From: Bacillus sp. FJAT-42315
GTDB taxonomy: Bacteria; Bacillota; Bacilli; Bacillales; Domibacillaceae
Assembly (NCBI RefSeq): GCF_002797375.1
Contig: NZ_KZ454941.1
Location: 398,516-462,515 of the forward strand
Direction of reading: 5' to 3'
DNA: 64,000 nucleotides
Part shown: positions 51,687-61,240 of the stretch, piece after piece
How positions within the stretch are numbered: position 1 is the stretch's first letter
How the letters are laid out: each line of letters opens with the position of its first letter
Program-made: the position numbers and the translations under genes
Notes under the pieces: generated by a model
Seen by the model: only the letters and a program-made list of their open reading frames with translations
Databases searched by the model: none
Told to the model about the DNA's origin: nothing

Positions 51687-54600
51687 TTATTTAGCGATAA
51701 ACGTCATTTTCGTTGGTTGTTTTAAAAAGGTGTTTTTATACTGACCTTTGATTTCTTTTTCAATCCACAGAGTGTATTGTTTGTTCGATTCATACGGCTG
51801 AAGCGGGGCGACAAAAATGGTTTTTCCATCGGCGCTTAGTTGTAATGAAACGGGTACATTTGCTTTTGTGATATCATCTGTCACGTAAATAACGTCTGAA
51901 TATAGTGCCTTTTTGTCTACTTTTGTATTGTATTTAATTTCCCATACTTTATGGCGCGGCACGACCGGATAATCTTTAACCCACTCTTTCATTGGCGGTG
52001 GCTCGGCTGCCGTGACCGCACTAATGATTTGATCTTTTACCGCGACAGCGTAAAGGTCGCCGTTGTGAACGTTAGTCAATGGTCCTTTATAAGGTTGCCA
52101 CTCCTGTAAATCGGATGGACTACCAAAGAAGAGATGACTCTTAAATAGATTTTTCCTTGCGCTGCGATCAAAGCTAACTTTGTTACTGTCCGCTGTGTAC
52201 AGAATCTTAGCACCTGAGACATATGAGCTGATTTTATAAGTCGTTTCTCCGTTGTTTGTACTTGTCGTAATGATCGGGCGGTTGACTTTGTCGAGTAAAG
52301 CATAAATACCAGGCTCTGTTGCGAGTCCAACCATGGAGTTTCCAACGGTCTCAGTTGGTTGGACAATGGCATACAATTGATCATTGTCGCGGACCAGACG
52401 GACGAAAGTTTTGTCCGTCGCATTAGGCAGTTCCACTTCGATTGGTTGAAGGAACGATTTCGTTGTTTGTCCCCAGTTTAATTCGATAATGTTACTTAAG
52501 TTATTTTTCCAGCTCGGATCTTGCGGCTTGATCATGGAGCTTTTACTCATGCTGTTGATGTTCAAGGATGGACTGCTACTTTCTTTCACATTGACTGGTG
52601 ACACATGGATCGACAAGTCATTGTTAACGAAGCTGACTCCTTGTTTCACTGCCACTTGTTGTTCTTCTGGTGATAAAGTGAACGTTTGCGGCGTTGTATA
52701 GACATTGATGTTTCTTTTTAGTGTCGATGTCCATGTGTTCGAGTTCCCAGAAGCTTCGGATACAGTGACCCTGTATGTTTTCGTTGTAGCCCCGGTTTTT
52801 TTTACTTCATATGTAACCGAGTTGGTAAAGTTTTGAACAGTTGTACCGCTCGTTTGTTTTTGCCCATTTACCCATACAGTCTCTTGTCCATTAATCGTTG
52901 TAAAGGAGGCGATCAATTTCGTTCGATCCGTCCCTTTAGGAACCGTCACTGTGATCGTTCCCTTTTCCTGATTAATCACTCCAAAGGCTTGCTCTTTTGA
53001 AAATCTAAAAGAAGAAATACCAATGAGTTTGTCTTTGTCAGCATCATTGTCTGAGCTAACATTTACTGTCTCAGAAGGCGTACTTTCGATACCGTTAACT
53101 GTTTGTGTTACATAATAGCCTAAACCTGCTGGAATGTCTTTGAAACTTGCGATTGTTGTATTTTTGGCTGCTTTTGATTCAATTAGTTGATCGTAAGTGT
53201 TGTACAAGTGAACAACGGATGTAGAATGATTAAATACACTTGATACATTGATCATGCTTGTTCCTGTTTCACTAGTAGGTTTGGCTAATTTTGGTGGAGT
53301 AACAGTGATTGTTCTTTGTTTAGGATCCGCTACTGTACCACGATCTGCCATTACGTTATAAGTGATTTTATAAACGCCAGGTTCTGTAAATGTGATATTA
53401 CATGATGTTTTATTACACGGCTTAGTAGTACCATCTGGTAATGTCAGTGTTGTTGTAATCTGTTCTGTTAAGTTTCCGTCTATATAATCCTCTGCTGTTG
53501 CACCAGGATCAGTAAATTTATGAGTGCCCCCATCGTAATAGGGTTCTGCATCTTCATTCCATACAAATGAGAGTTTTTCAGGCCCTTCTAATGTGATATG
53601 TGGGCGGTCAATATCTACTACTTCTACAACATTGGAAGGTAAGCTTTCTAATATTCCAACCGTTTGTGTTACATAATATTTACCTGGTTTTACATCTTTA
53701 AAAACGTGTGTTGTTTCACCAGCTTTTAACGTGTAGGTTTGATTAGGGACTGGTTTACCATCGCTGTAATATAGCGTAAGTGTCGCTCCAGGAAGCCCGT
53801 TTTTAACTCCTACTTCACCGATATCTGCTTTACTGCCAATAGCCGTTACTGCTTTTGGGTTAACGATAATGGTTCTCGTGATAGAAGCAGCTGAATTCCC
53901 AGCTTTGTCTGTTACGTTATAAGTGATCGTGTATGTCCCTGGTTTGTTTGTATCGACGTTACCACTAATTTGAATTTTAGCTGACAGTTCAGCTGAACTA
54001 TCGACATTGTCTGTTGCTGTAGCGCCGTATTCAATATATTGGTCACCCATCGTTAGTTTAATTGGATTGTCTCCATTTAAAGTTAATTTTGGTGGGGTTG
54101 TATCTTTGATTTCAATACGTTCAGAAGGTTCACTCATTACAGTAGAGCCATTTTCATTTTTATACTCTTGGATGACGAAATAGCCTTTTCCAACTGGAAT
54201 GTCTTTTAAGTCGATAACTTCTGCATTTGCTTTTGGATAAGTTTTAATAAGCTGACCACCTGGATCTTGATACAAGTAAAGTATGGAGCCAGGGTATACA
54301 TTTTGAACGGTAATATCGCCATTTGGTCCATCTGGTGTTGATGCTCCGCTTGTATGAGTAGCTGTTAATTTCACTCTTTTCGGTTTAATAATTACTTTTC
54401 GCGTTACTTCAATAGCTTTGTTTCCGTTGTTGTCTGTTGCATTGTAAGTAATGATATAAATACCGGGTGGTGAGTCTTTCGTAATTGGATTTTTAATATT
54501 TTCACTTGGTAATGGGAAAGTCCCATCAATGTTATCTGTTACAGTTGCTCCTAGCTCTTTGTACTCTTCTCCATGTACTAACGTTATTTCGCTGTCCCCG

Positions 54601-55484
54601 TTTAATGTAATAACAGGTGCTTGGGCATCTTTAATTATCACTTCTGTGTATAAGCTTTCTGCTCCGTTTTCTCGCTGAGTGACGAAATATTTACCTGCCT
54701 TTAGACCTGTAAATGTATAGCCTCCTTGTGAATCGGCTGGTTTTGAGTCTAATAAATTACTTTCGTTAAACTCACCAAAATACACACGAATAATATTGCC
54801 TGCTTTTGATTCTAATACTTGTAAAGTTCCTTGATCATTATTAGGTCCAGCGTCCGCTGAAGGAATAACTGCTACTTTATTAGGACGGATGGTGACTCCA
54901 TTGTTGGAGGGTGCGCTTTCGACAGAGTCAATGACTTGTTTCACTCGATAGTTTTTCCCAGGAGGAACGAGTTCGAATTTCCCGTTTCCTTGACCATCCA
55001 CATTTGTTGTACGTGGTGTAAACGGTGCAGTTCCATCATCATCTTTATAAAGAGTAAAAGTACCGCCGCTTACTCCTCCTGAAACTGTAATGGTTGTTGA
55101 ATTTTCCTCACTATGAATAGTAACAGGATTAGGTTGAACATGTACGATTGGTGAAGCATCTGATATGGTAGTTCCCACTGTCGCTTTCACATAATAGCGC
55201 CCAGCATCGACATCTTGAAAGATAGCATTTTGGCCAGCTTGAACCTGTAATGGGCTGCCAACAGAACTATTGTCTTTTGCTCTGTACAGCGTTAATTCAG
55301 CACCAGTAGGGGCTCCAGTGACAGTAACCGTTCCTTTCCCTTTCCCATCATTACCACTAATAGTACTCCCTGCTACACTTCCGGGGAATATTCCCTCTGC
55401 TAAAACCTGTATTCCGATACCCATTTGAATATTACTAAACACAGTAATGATACACAGCAAGATAATTGCTATCTTTTTCTTCAT
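51687..55484 (-). CDS. Giant secreted multi-Ig protein (DUF5011 repeats) with SbsA-Ig tail
   Basis: 1265 residues, ATG at 55484, ribosome site AGGAGGG; signal peptide about 1-30 (IAIILLCIITVFSNIQMGIG). It alternates two domain types: short beta domains such as ITVSGGVSGGTFTLYKDDDG...GKNYRVKQVIDSVESAPSN (at least six), and DUF5011/HYR-like domains such as PVITLNGDSEITLVHGEEYK...TYNATDNNGNKAIEVTRKVIIKP (four, the last with a CNKTSCNITF disulfide-like pair). After a cadherin-like strand segment (about 860-950), the C-terminus (about 1170-1265) is the SbsA-type module (HKVWEIKYNTKVDKKALYSDV). A stalk-like adhesin or S-layer-associated protein. It is 12 bases downstream of the 55497 gene, so one operon. 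Confidence 0.82.
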   Translation of the reverse strand: MKKKIAIILLCIITVFSNIQMGIGIQVLAEGIFPGSVAGSTISGNDGKGKGTVTVTGAPTGAELTLYRAKDNSSVGSPLQVQAGQNAIFQDVDAGRYYVKATVGTTISDASPIVHVQPNPVTIHSEENSTTITVSGGVSGGTFTLYKDDDGTAPFTPRTTNVDGQGNGKFELVPPGKNYRVKQVIDSVESAPSNNGVTIRPNKVAVIPSADAGPNNDQGTLQVLESKAGNIIRVYFGEFNESNLLDSKPADSQGGYTFTGLKAGKYFVTQRENGAESLYTEVIIKDAQAPVITLNGDSEITLVHGEEYKELGATVTDNIDGTFPLPSENIKNPITKDSPPGIYIITYNATDNNGNKAIEVTRKVIIKPKRVKLTATHTSGASTPDGPNGDITVQNVYPGSILYLYQDPGGQLIKTYPKANAEVIDLKDIPVGKGYFVIQEYKNENGSTVMSEPSERIEIKDTTPPKLTLNGDNPIKLTMGDQYIEYGATATDNVDSSAELSAKIQISGNVDTNKPGTYTITYNVTDKAGNSAASITRTIIVNPKAVTAIGSKADIGEVGVKNGLPGATLTLYYSDGKPVPNQTYTLKAGETTHVFKDVKPGKYYVTQTVGILESLPSNVVEVVDIDRPHITLEGPEKLSFVWNEDAEPYYDGGTHKFTDPGATAEDYIDGNLTEQITTTLTLPDGTTKPCNKTSCNITFTEPGVYKITYNVMADRGTVADPKQRTITVTPPKLAKPTSETGTSMINVSSVFNHSTSVVHLYNTYDQLIESKAAKNTTIASFKDIPAGLGYYVTQTVNGIESTPSETVNVSSDNDADKDKLIGISSFRFSKEQAFGVINQEKGTITVTVPKGTDRTKLIASFTTINGQETVWVNGQKQTSGTTVQNFTNSVTYEVKKTGATTKTYRVTVSEASGNSNTWTSTLKRNINVYTTPQTFTLSPEEQQVAVKQGVSFVNNDLSIHVSPVNVKESSSPSLNINSMSKSSMIKPQDPSWKNNLSNIIELNWGQTTKSFLQPIEVELPNATDKTFVRLVRDNDQLYAIVQPTETVGNSMVGLATEPGIYALLDKVNRPIITTSTNNGETTYKISSYVSGAKILYTADSNKVSFDRSARKNLFKSHLFFGSPSDLQEWQPYKGPLTNVHNGDLYAVAVKDQIISAVTAAEPPPMKEWVKDYPVVPRHKVWEIKYNTKVDKKALYSDVIYVTDDITKANVPVSLQLSADGKTIFVAPLQPYESNKQYTLWIEKEIKGQYKNTFLKQPTKMTFIAK

Positions 55485-55496
55485 TATATATCCCTC

Positions 55497-56111
55497 CTAA
55501 CTTCCTATTTGATACGTCTGTTCTTCTATTAATTTGCCTTGTTGATTGTACGCGCGGATTTGTAGTAGGTCTCCATTCATAAGGCCGATGAATCCGCGGG
55601 TGAATAGATAATTGCTGTTTGGGTGAAGAGGTGTTTCTGATCCTTTGTTAATAGAAACCTTCACTGCTGCTACGCCGTCTGTTCCTTGCACTTTGACGTT
55701 CGTTGCTAATGGGTTCAGAGCGGCTTCGATGGATTTGATGTATTGTCCTTGTAATTGGAAATTCATGACTACGTCTTCTTTTAGCTTTTTCCCTTTTGCA
55801 GATTCCACCCCTTGTTTAATGACGAGTGTGTAGGACTTCCCGATTAAATATGGTTCGGAAGGGATGATCTTCATCATTTTTTGATCTTTTGATAGTTCAT
55901 AGGAGATGGGATGCTTGTCTCCAGATGGACTAGAAATGTAAATGGAATCGGAGTCGTTAGGGATTCCTTTTACTGGGTTATTGAAAGAGATATTCCAACT
56001 TTTCATCGGATTCGTGATCATTTTTGGTTCAAAAGTTTTAGCTGTTGCTTCGGGAATCCAGAAAAACAAGCAACAGGATAGAATTAATAGTAGGATAAAG
56101 CTTTTTTTCAC
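55497..56111 (-). CDS. Small secreted SbsA-Ig protein
   Basis: 204 residues, ATG at 56111 preceded by AAGGAGGTCC. Signal peptide about 1-24 (SFILLLILSCCLFFWIPEATA). About 25-125: SbsA-type Ig-like domain (MKSWNISFNNPVKGIPNDSDSIYI...GKSYTLVIKQGVESAKGKKLKEDVVMNF). About 130-204: a second short beta domain (ALNPLATNVKVQGTDGVAAVK, FTRGFIGLMNGDLLQIRAYNQQGKLIEEQTY), also similar to the end of the vWA protein at 56265. It is the first gene of a two-gene reverse-strand operon with the giant DUF5011 protein; the two may be assembled together on the surface. Confidence 0.8.
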   Translation of the reverse strand: MKKSFILLLILSCCLFFWIPEATAKTFEPKMITNPMKSWNISFNNPVKGIPNDSDSIYISSPSGDKHPISYELSKDQKMMKIIPSEPYLIGKSYTLVIKQGVESAKGKKLKEDVVMNFQLQGQYIKSIEAALNPLATNVKVQGTDGVAAVKVSINKGSETPLHPNSNYLFTRGFIGLMNGDLLQIRAYNQQGKLIEEQTYQIGS

Positions 56112-56264
56112 GAAAGGACCTCCTTGTTTTTGGTTAAGGTTACATGGGTAATTAAATTATTGTATACTAGTAATATATTAACATAAAAATGATGGTTTTC
56201 ACGTGGTAGAAATGTACTTTCCTATTTATTATCTACCTTTTTATAGAATGAAAGGAGCAAAGTT

Positions 56265-59132
56265 ATGAGAGTAAAGAAGCAGTTGGCATTATTGATTACG
56301 ATGTTGTTGTTTGTATCTATGGTATTCAGTCCTCAGCAGCAGTCAGCACAAGCTGCACAAAGTGGTTCGGCGATTGGTTGTAGTCCGAATAGAGGGTTAG
56401 ATATCACTTTTGTTTTGGATAATTCGGGGAGTATGACAGGGAATGATCCTGAGAATATTCGCATAACGGAAGCAATGAACTTATTGAAATCGTTTCATGA
56501 ATATGACCGAGCGTCCGTTATTAAATTTAATGAAACAGCGATGAATTTACAATCGCTTACGTATGATCGTTATTTAGTAGAGCAAGCTTTGAAAACAGGT
56601 CAGCCCAACGGCGGGACAGATATGAGTACAGGAATGGAAGAAGCGCTGAAGGAGTTTGCTAATAATGGTGGAAACAATCATAAAGTTATGATCATTTTAA
56701 CGGATGGTTATTCAATTAATAACGAGAGATCATTGCAGCTAGCTCAAAAAGCCAATGAAGCCAATATAACGATCTATACAATTGGTCTTGGTAATGATAC
56801 TGATATTGATAAAGAAACTTTAACCAAAATTGCGACAAATACAAATGGACAATATGAGCGCGCAGTTAATGCTTCTGATTTGCAAGATACTTTTCAAAAC
56901 ATAAGAAAAAGCATTGAAGACTTACGAGGTCCGAAAGTGTTTAGTGATTGGACGTTGACAGAAGATCTACATAAGACAGGCGATTTAGTGTTAACAGAAA
57001 ACATGAAATTAGATTTGAATGGCTATGATTTAAAAGTGGATGGCGATTTAGTTTTGCTTTCTTGCTCGGAGCTTCGTGCTGTTAGTGGAACAATCCAAGC
57101 AGGAAATGTTGATCAAAAGGCAGGAGCTACGATTAATTTAAACAATAGTCAGCTAGATGTGAAGAATGAATTTACGCAAGATGGACTTGTTCGCGTCAAT
57201 GGTGACTACGGTGGTGATTCAAAGGAAGAGATCAGCATTCGTGGAGATTATCAGCAGCGAATTCGCGGTGATTTGCAGTTAAACGGTCATAAACTACTGG
57301 TTGCTAATAATTTGGATCAAAGTGGGAATATCCAACTAGGTGGCGGTTCTGTTCATGTAAATAACAATGTCACTCAAAAAGGCTTCTTTGACCTTGAGAA
57401 AGGAAAAATGACTATTTCCGGTAACCTAACGATTAACGGTGGATCATTAGTAGATGATGCATTCACTGAAAATAAATCGTTCAATGTGAATGGTGGTTAT
57501 TTGCAAGTAGGTTCTAGTGAATCGATGGCACAGACGGCAGCTAAAGGAAATGTTGTGCAGGAAAGCGGCCAACTGTATGTCAATTATGGGATTGTCGATA
57601 TTTTTGGTGATTATACGATTAAAGACGGCTGGTTAACGATGATTCACGGCACAGAAGATACGACAGGTCCTTCTAATGATATGGATCGGGATGGAGACTA
57701 TGTCCATGTGTACCGCGATTTTACGATGGAAAGTCCTCGTAATCATGCGGAAAGATTGTACAACTATTTAGGAAAACCGATGCATGACCAAGCACATTTA
57801 ACAGATGGTATTTTACAAGTTGATGGCGATTTTCGACAAAAAGGGGACAAGCAGTTCCACCCAACCTATAGTGACCGCTCACAAAACTATGAGCAAAATT
57901 ATAGTCGTTTTAATTTCGTTGGAGATGGTCGACATAAAGTATTGTTGACGGGTAAAGGCACAATTGAAATGCAAGGAACAGGCTCGCGTTTTAATATTTT
58001 AGAAGTACAAGGAAGAATCGTTGATTATACGAGTGTTGGTCAAGTGAAGTGGAATCAATTAATTGAAAATGATAAATCAGCGAATGCCAATTTAAAAAGT
58101 CTTACGATTCAAGATATCCCGGTTCACAATTTTAATCCGGCTGTGTTGAACTATTCAGATCATGCGGTGCCGGCAAGTACCGTCACAGGTCCGCTTCGTC
58201 AATTAAAAGTCGATGCTCAAGCAGAAGATTATCGCAATGCAAAAGTGGAGATTATGGGCAATACGATTGGTGATGATGGAACAGCACAAGTGAAAGTGTT
58301 AGTAACGGCTCATGATGGGAAGACGACGAAATTGTATAAGGTTGGTGTAAAAGTAGGCGGCGAGACGGGTGGCAAGGTAACCTCCATTGTGTTAGATCGA
58401 GCGGAACAAACGTTTATGATGAACAGTTCAAGCAGTTTCACTCCATCAAAGGCGACGATTGGCTATACGGTGTATCCGAAAAATGCAACGAATCAGAAAG
58501 TGACTTGGACAAGTACGAACCCAGCCGTTGCAACGGTTAGCGGGAGTGGAATTATCACCCCTGTTGGAGTAGGAGAAGCGACGATCATTGCAGAAACGGA
58601 AGATGGAGGATATGAGGACTCCGTTCATGTAGAGGTGACAAAACCTTATGATCTATTAGAAGGGATTGATACGCTAGCAGACTTAGTATCAGATTCTGAT
58701 CGCTACAACAAGATTATGGCATTATACGATCCGACTAAGATCGGAATCGTTGTACCAGGAGCACACATCCAATCTGTGCAATTTACTACTGCCGGTAACC
58801 TTGTGAGTGGAAGAATTAAAACCTCTGCTTCTGCTAGTCGAGTGGAAGTGCGTGTCAATAATCAGCAGTTACCTGCACCGTCGGTAGGAACGAATGAATA
58901 CTTGTTTAATCGAGCGGGGCTGACATATGGAGATTATATCGAAGTATTTGTCTATAATGCAGCGGGCGATGAAATTGAGCGAGTATCTACAACGTACCCG
59001 GTAGACTACTCTCCAAATGGAGCAATTCCATACGGATATTATTCCATCCAGCAATTAATGAACGACCCGATTTTCTTCAACACACTGTTAAATTATTACT
59101 CATTAGAAGAATTGAGATTTTCAGTGAGATAA
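56265..59132 (+). CDS. Secreted von Willebrand A protein with beta-helix, cadherin-like and Big_2 domains
   Basis: 955 residues, ATG 56265 after GAAAGGAGC. Signal peptide about 1-30. vWA domain about 45-225 with an intact MIDAS: DITFVLDNSGSMTGND (DxSxS), the NGGTDMSTGM threonine and ILTDGYS aspartate. About 235-620: a long polymer-forming or beta-helix region (LTENMKLDLNGYDLKVDGDL, QLNGHKLLVANNLDQSGNIQ). About 630-705: cadherin-like beta-sandwich (LKSLTIQDIPVHNFNPAVLN). About 710-790: Big_2 (VTWTSTNPAVATV). A C-terminal 150 residues of unknown type follows. Metal-dependent adhesion is likely. It is divergent from the 55497 operon and followed by a GGGACAGATCTCTTGTCCC palindrome. Confidence 0.84.
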   Translation: MRVKKQLALLITMLLFVSMVFSPQQQSAQAAQSGSAIGCSPNRGLDITFVLDNSGSMTGNDPENIRITEAMNLLKSFHEYDRASVIKFNETAMNLQSLTYDRYLVEQALKTGQPNGGTDMSTGMEEALKEFANNGGNNHKVMIILTDGYSINNERSLQLAQKANEANITIYTIGLGNDTDIDKETLTKIATNTNGQYERAVNASDLQDTFQNIRKSIEDLRGPKVFSDWTLTEDLHKTGDLVLTENMKLDLNGYDLKVDGDLVLLSCSELRAVSGTIQAGNVDQKAGATINLNNSQLDVKNEFTQDGLVRVNGDYGGDSKEEISIRGDYQQRIRGDLQLNGHKLLVANNLDQSGNIQLGGGSVHVNNNVTQKGFFDLEKGKMTISGNLTINGGSLVDDAFTENKSFNVNGGYLQVGSSESMAQTAAKGNVVQESGQLYVNYGIVDIFGDYTIKDGWLTMIHGTEDTTGPSNDMDRDGDYVHVYRDFTMESPRNHAERLYNYLGKPMHDQAHLTDGILQVDGDFRQKGDKQFHPTYSDRSQNYEQNYSRFNFVGDGRHKVLLTGKGTIEMQGTGSRFNILEVQGRIVDYTSVGQVKWNQLIENDKSANANLKSLTIQDIPVHNFNPAVLNYSDHAVPASTVTGPLRQLKVDAQAEDYRNAKVEIMGNTIGDDGTAQVKVLVTAHDGKTTKLYKVGVKVGGETGGKVTSIVLDRAEQTFMMNSSSSFTPSKATIGYTVYPKNATNQKVTWTSTNPAVATVSGSGIITPVGVGEATIIAETEDGGYEDSVHVEVTKPYDLLEGIDTLADLVSDSDRYNKIMALYDPTKIGIVVPGAHIQSVQFTTAGNLVSGRIKTSASASRVEVRVNNQQLPAPSVGTNEYLFNRAGLTYGDYIEVFVYNAAGDEIERVSTTYPVDYSPNGAIPYGYYSIQQLMNDPIFFNTLLNYYSLEELRFSVR

Positions 59133-59151
59133 GGGACAGATCTCTTGTCCC
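59133..59151. repeat. Short palindrome after the vWA gene
   Basis: GGGACAGATCTCTTGTCCC starts the base after the TAA. Confidence 0.85.
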
Positions 59152-59157
59152 AGTAAA

Positions 59158-59201
59158 ATCCAGTGAAGGCAAGTATATCGTCGTCTCCACTGGGTTTTTT
59201 T
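59158..59201 (+). terminator. Terminator after the vWA gene
   Basis: CCAGTGAAG... / ..CTCCACTGGG imperfect stem followed by seven T. Confidence 0.75.
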
Positions 59202-59309
59202 CGGTCTTTCATAGCGATTGATCTATTTGAACTGAAAGAAATGTAGGAATAATCCGATATAATAATTAGGGAAATACATATATTGATTGAATAATAAGGA
59301 GGAAAAGGA

Positions 59310-61160
59310 ATGAAAAGAAAAATAATGCCCGTCATCGCAGCAGCTCTTGCAACAGGAACGATTTTCTCAGGAACGGCATATGCCGCACCTAAAGATAGTC
59401 AAGATGTAGCGTATAATGTGAAAGCGAAAGGTCCTAATACAGAGTTGGTTGATCAAGTTAAAAATCAAGGTCAAGTAAACCAACTTAAATCGATTGATAA
59501 ACAGTTAGATAAAATTGAAAGAATACTTATGGAATACAAAATGAAGCTTAATGATATTGATGAGGACGATGAGGACTTGGATCAAGACACAGATGATGCA
59601 GAAGATGCAGATCAAGCGGATGATACGGATCAAGACACAGATGATGTAGAAGTTGCAGATCAAGCGGATGATACGAATCAAGACACAGATGATGTAGAAG
59701 ATGCAGAGCAAGCGGATGATACGGATCAAGACACAGATGATGTAGAAGTTGCAGATCAAGCGGATGATACGAATCAAGACACAGATGATGTAGAAGATGC
59801 AGAGCAAGCGGATGATACGGATCAAGACACAGATGATGTAGAAGTTGCAGATCAAGCGGATGATACGAATCAAGACACAGATGATGTAGAAGATGCAGAG
59901 CAAGCGGATGATACGGATCAAGACACAGATGATGTAGAAGTTGCAGATCAAGCGGATGATACGAATCAAGACACAGATGATGTAGAAGATGCAGAGCAAG
60001 CGGATGATACGGATCAAGACACAGATGATGTAGAAGTTGCAGATCAAGCGGATGATACGAATCAAGACACAGATGATGTAGAAGATGCAGAGCAAGCGGA
60101 TGATACGGATCAAGACACAGATGATGTAGAAGTTGCAGATCAAGCGGATGATACGAATCAAGACACAGATGATGTAGAAGATGCAGAGCAAGCGGATGAT
60201 ACGGATCAAGACACAGATGATGTAGAAGTTGCAGATCAAGCGGATGATACGAATCAAGACACAGATGATGTAGAAGATGCAGAGCAAGCGGATGATACGG
60301 ATCAAGACACAGATGATGTAGAAGTTGCAGATCAAGCGGATGATACGAATCAAGACACAGATGATGTAGAAGATGCAGAGCAAGCGGATGATACGGATCA
60401 AGACACAGATGATGTAGAAGTTGCAGATCAAGCGGATGATACGAATCAAGACACAGATGATGTAGAAGATGCAGAGCAAGCGGATGATACGGATCAAGAC
60501 ACAGATGATGGAGAAGATACAGATCAAGCGGATGATACGGATCAAGATACAGATGATGAAGAAGATGCAGATCAAGTGGATGATACGGATCAAGACACAG
60601 ATGATGCGGATGATGAATCAGATGATGTAGAAAATGATTTAGAAGATAACCCTGGATATTCTGGGAAATTTAAAGCGTTACAAAATCGCTTAAATGCTGT
60701 AACTAATCGGTTAGATTCTCTTTCTGCTAAAGCGATAGATGAAGTCGCTTTGACTGAGCGTTATGATCGGGTGAAAGCTCTTCAATCAGAAGTGGGAGCT
60801 GTATTACTGACAATTAATCAAATTCAAGATAAAGTAACAAAAGAGATTGAACAGGACGATGCAGTTGAGGAGAAGGAAAGTGTGAAAGAGAAGGATCTGA
60901 TGAAAGAATGGAAGATCCAATTCAGTAAGGCACTAGATGAGAAGACACTTTCAGAACTTGATATCATTGTTTTAGATCAAGATAAGAACCTAGTTGAAAC
61001 AACTTTTACTTATTCAGCAGCAACAAAATCCGTGACGATTTCACCGCTTCAGCCTTATCAATCGGGTAAAACATATACGCTATATATAGGTAAGAAAATT
61101 TCAAGTAAAGAAGGTAAAGGGTTGAAAAATTCGGTGAAAATGAATTTTTCAATACAGTAA
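59310..61160 (+). CDS. Secreted acidic repeat protein with SbsA-Ig tail
   Basis: 616 residues, ATG 59310 after AAGGAGGAAAAGG. Signal peptide about 1-26 (MPVIAAALATGTIFSGTAYA). A coiled-coil segment (about 45-85) leads into a strongly acidic array (about 90-440) of 32-residue units made of DQDTDDVEVADQADDTN and DQDTDDVEDAEQADDTD halves. It is followed by a second coiled-coil (about 455-520, KFKALQNRLNAVTNRLDSL) and the C-terminal SbsA-type Ig-like domain (about 530-616, EWKIQFSKALDEKTLSELDII). The Asp/Glu array may bind calcium or act as an extended spacer. The array has an antisense open frame that is an artefact of codon bias. Confidence 0.82.
   Translation: MKRKIMPVIAAALATGTIFSGTAYAAPKDSQDVAYNVKAKGPNTELVDQVKNQGQVNQLKSIDKQLDKIERILMEYKMKLNDIDEDDEDLDQDTDDAEDADQADDTDQDTDDVEVADQADDTNQDTDDVEDAEQADDTDQDTDDVEVADQADDTNQDTDDVEDAEQADDTDQDTDDVEVADQADDTNQDTDDVEDAEQADDTDQDTDDVEVADQADDTNQDTDDVEDAEQADDTDQDTDDVEVADQADDTNQDTDDVEDAEQADDTDQDTDDVEVADQADDTNQDTDDVEDAEQADDTDQDTDDVEVADQADDTNQDTDDVEDAEQADDTDQDTDDVEVADQADDTNQDTDDVEDAEQADDTDQDTDDVEVADQADDTNQDTDDVEDAEQADDTDQDTDDGEDTDQADDTDQDTDDEEDADQVDDTDQDTDDADDESDDVENDLEDNPGYSGKFKALQNRLNAVTNRLDSLSAKAIDEVALTERYDRVKALQSEVGAVLLTINQIQDKVTKEIEQDDAVEEKESVKEKDLMKEWKIQFSKALDEKTLSELDIIVLDQDKNLVETTFTYSAATKSVTISPLQPYQSGKTYTLYIGKKISSKEGKGLKNSVKMNFSIQ
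59646..60509. repeat. Nine tandem 96-bp repeats in the acidic protein gene
   Basis: Units begin with GTAGAAGTTGCAGATC at 59646, 59742, 59838, 59934, 60030, 60126, 60222, 60318 and 60414. They read as identical, so they have been homogenised recently. Each unit is two related 48-base halves. The period is a multiple of three, so copy-number change keeps the frame. Confidence 0.95.
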
Positions 61161-61190
61161 TAATTATTGATTGAAGATCGATTGAGTAGA

Positions 61191-61237
61191 AGAAAGCCTA
61201 ATGGAGAGCCAGATTAACTCTTCATTAGGCTTTCTTT
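61191..61237 (+). terminator. Terminator after the acidic repeat gene
   Basis: AGAAAGCCTAATG with CATTAGGCTTTCT, then TT; long loop with an inner GAGAG/CTCTT pairing. Confidence 0.85.
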
Positions 61238-61240
61238 GAT

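Noticed and set aside
59646-60509. CRISPR array
   Set aside because: Repeat units are contiguous with no unique spacers, in frame in a secreted protein, and no cas genes are present.
59505-60593. Long reverse-strand reading frame (362 codons) over the acidic repeat
   Set aside because: It is the mirror of a repetitive Asp codon array, has no ribosome site and encodes a monotonous Ile/Cys/Leu repeat. It is an artefact of the sense gene.
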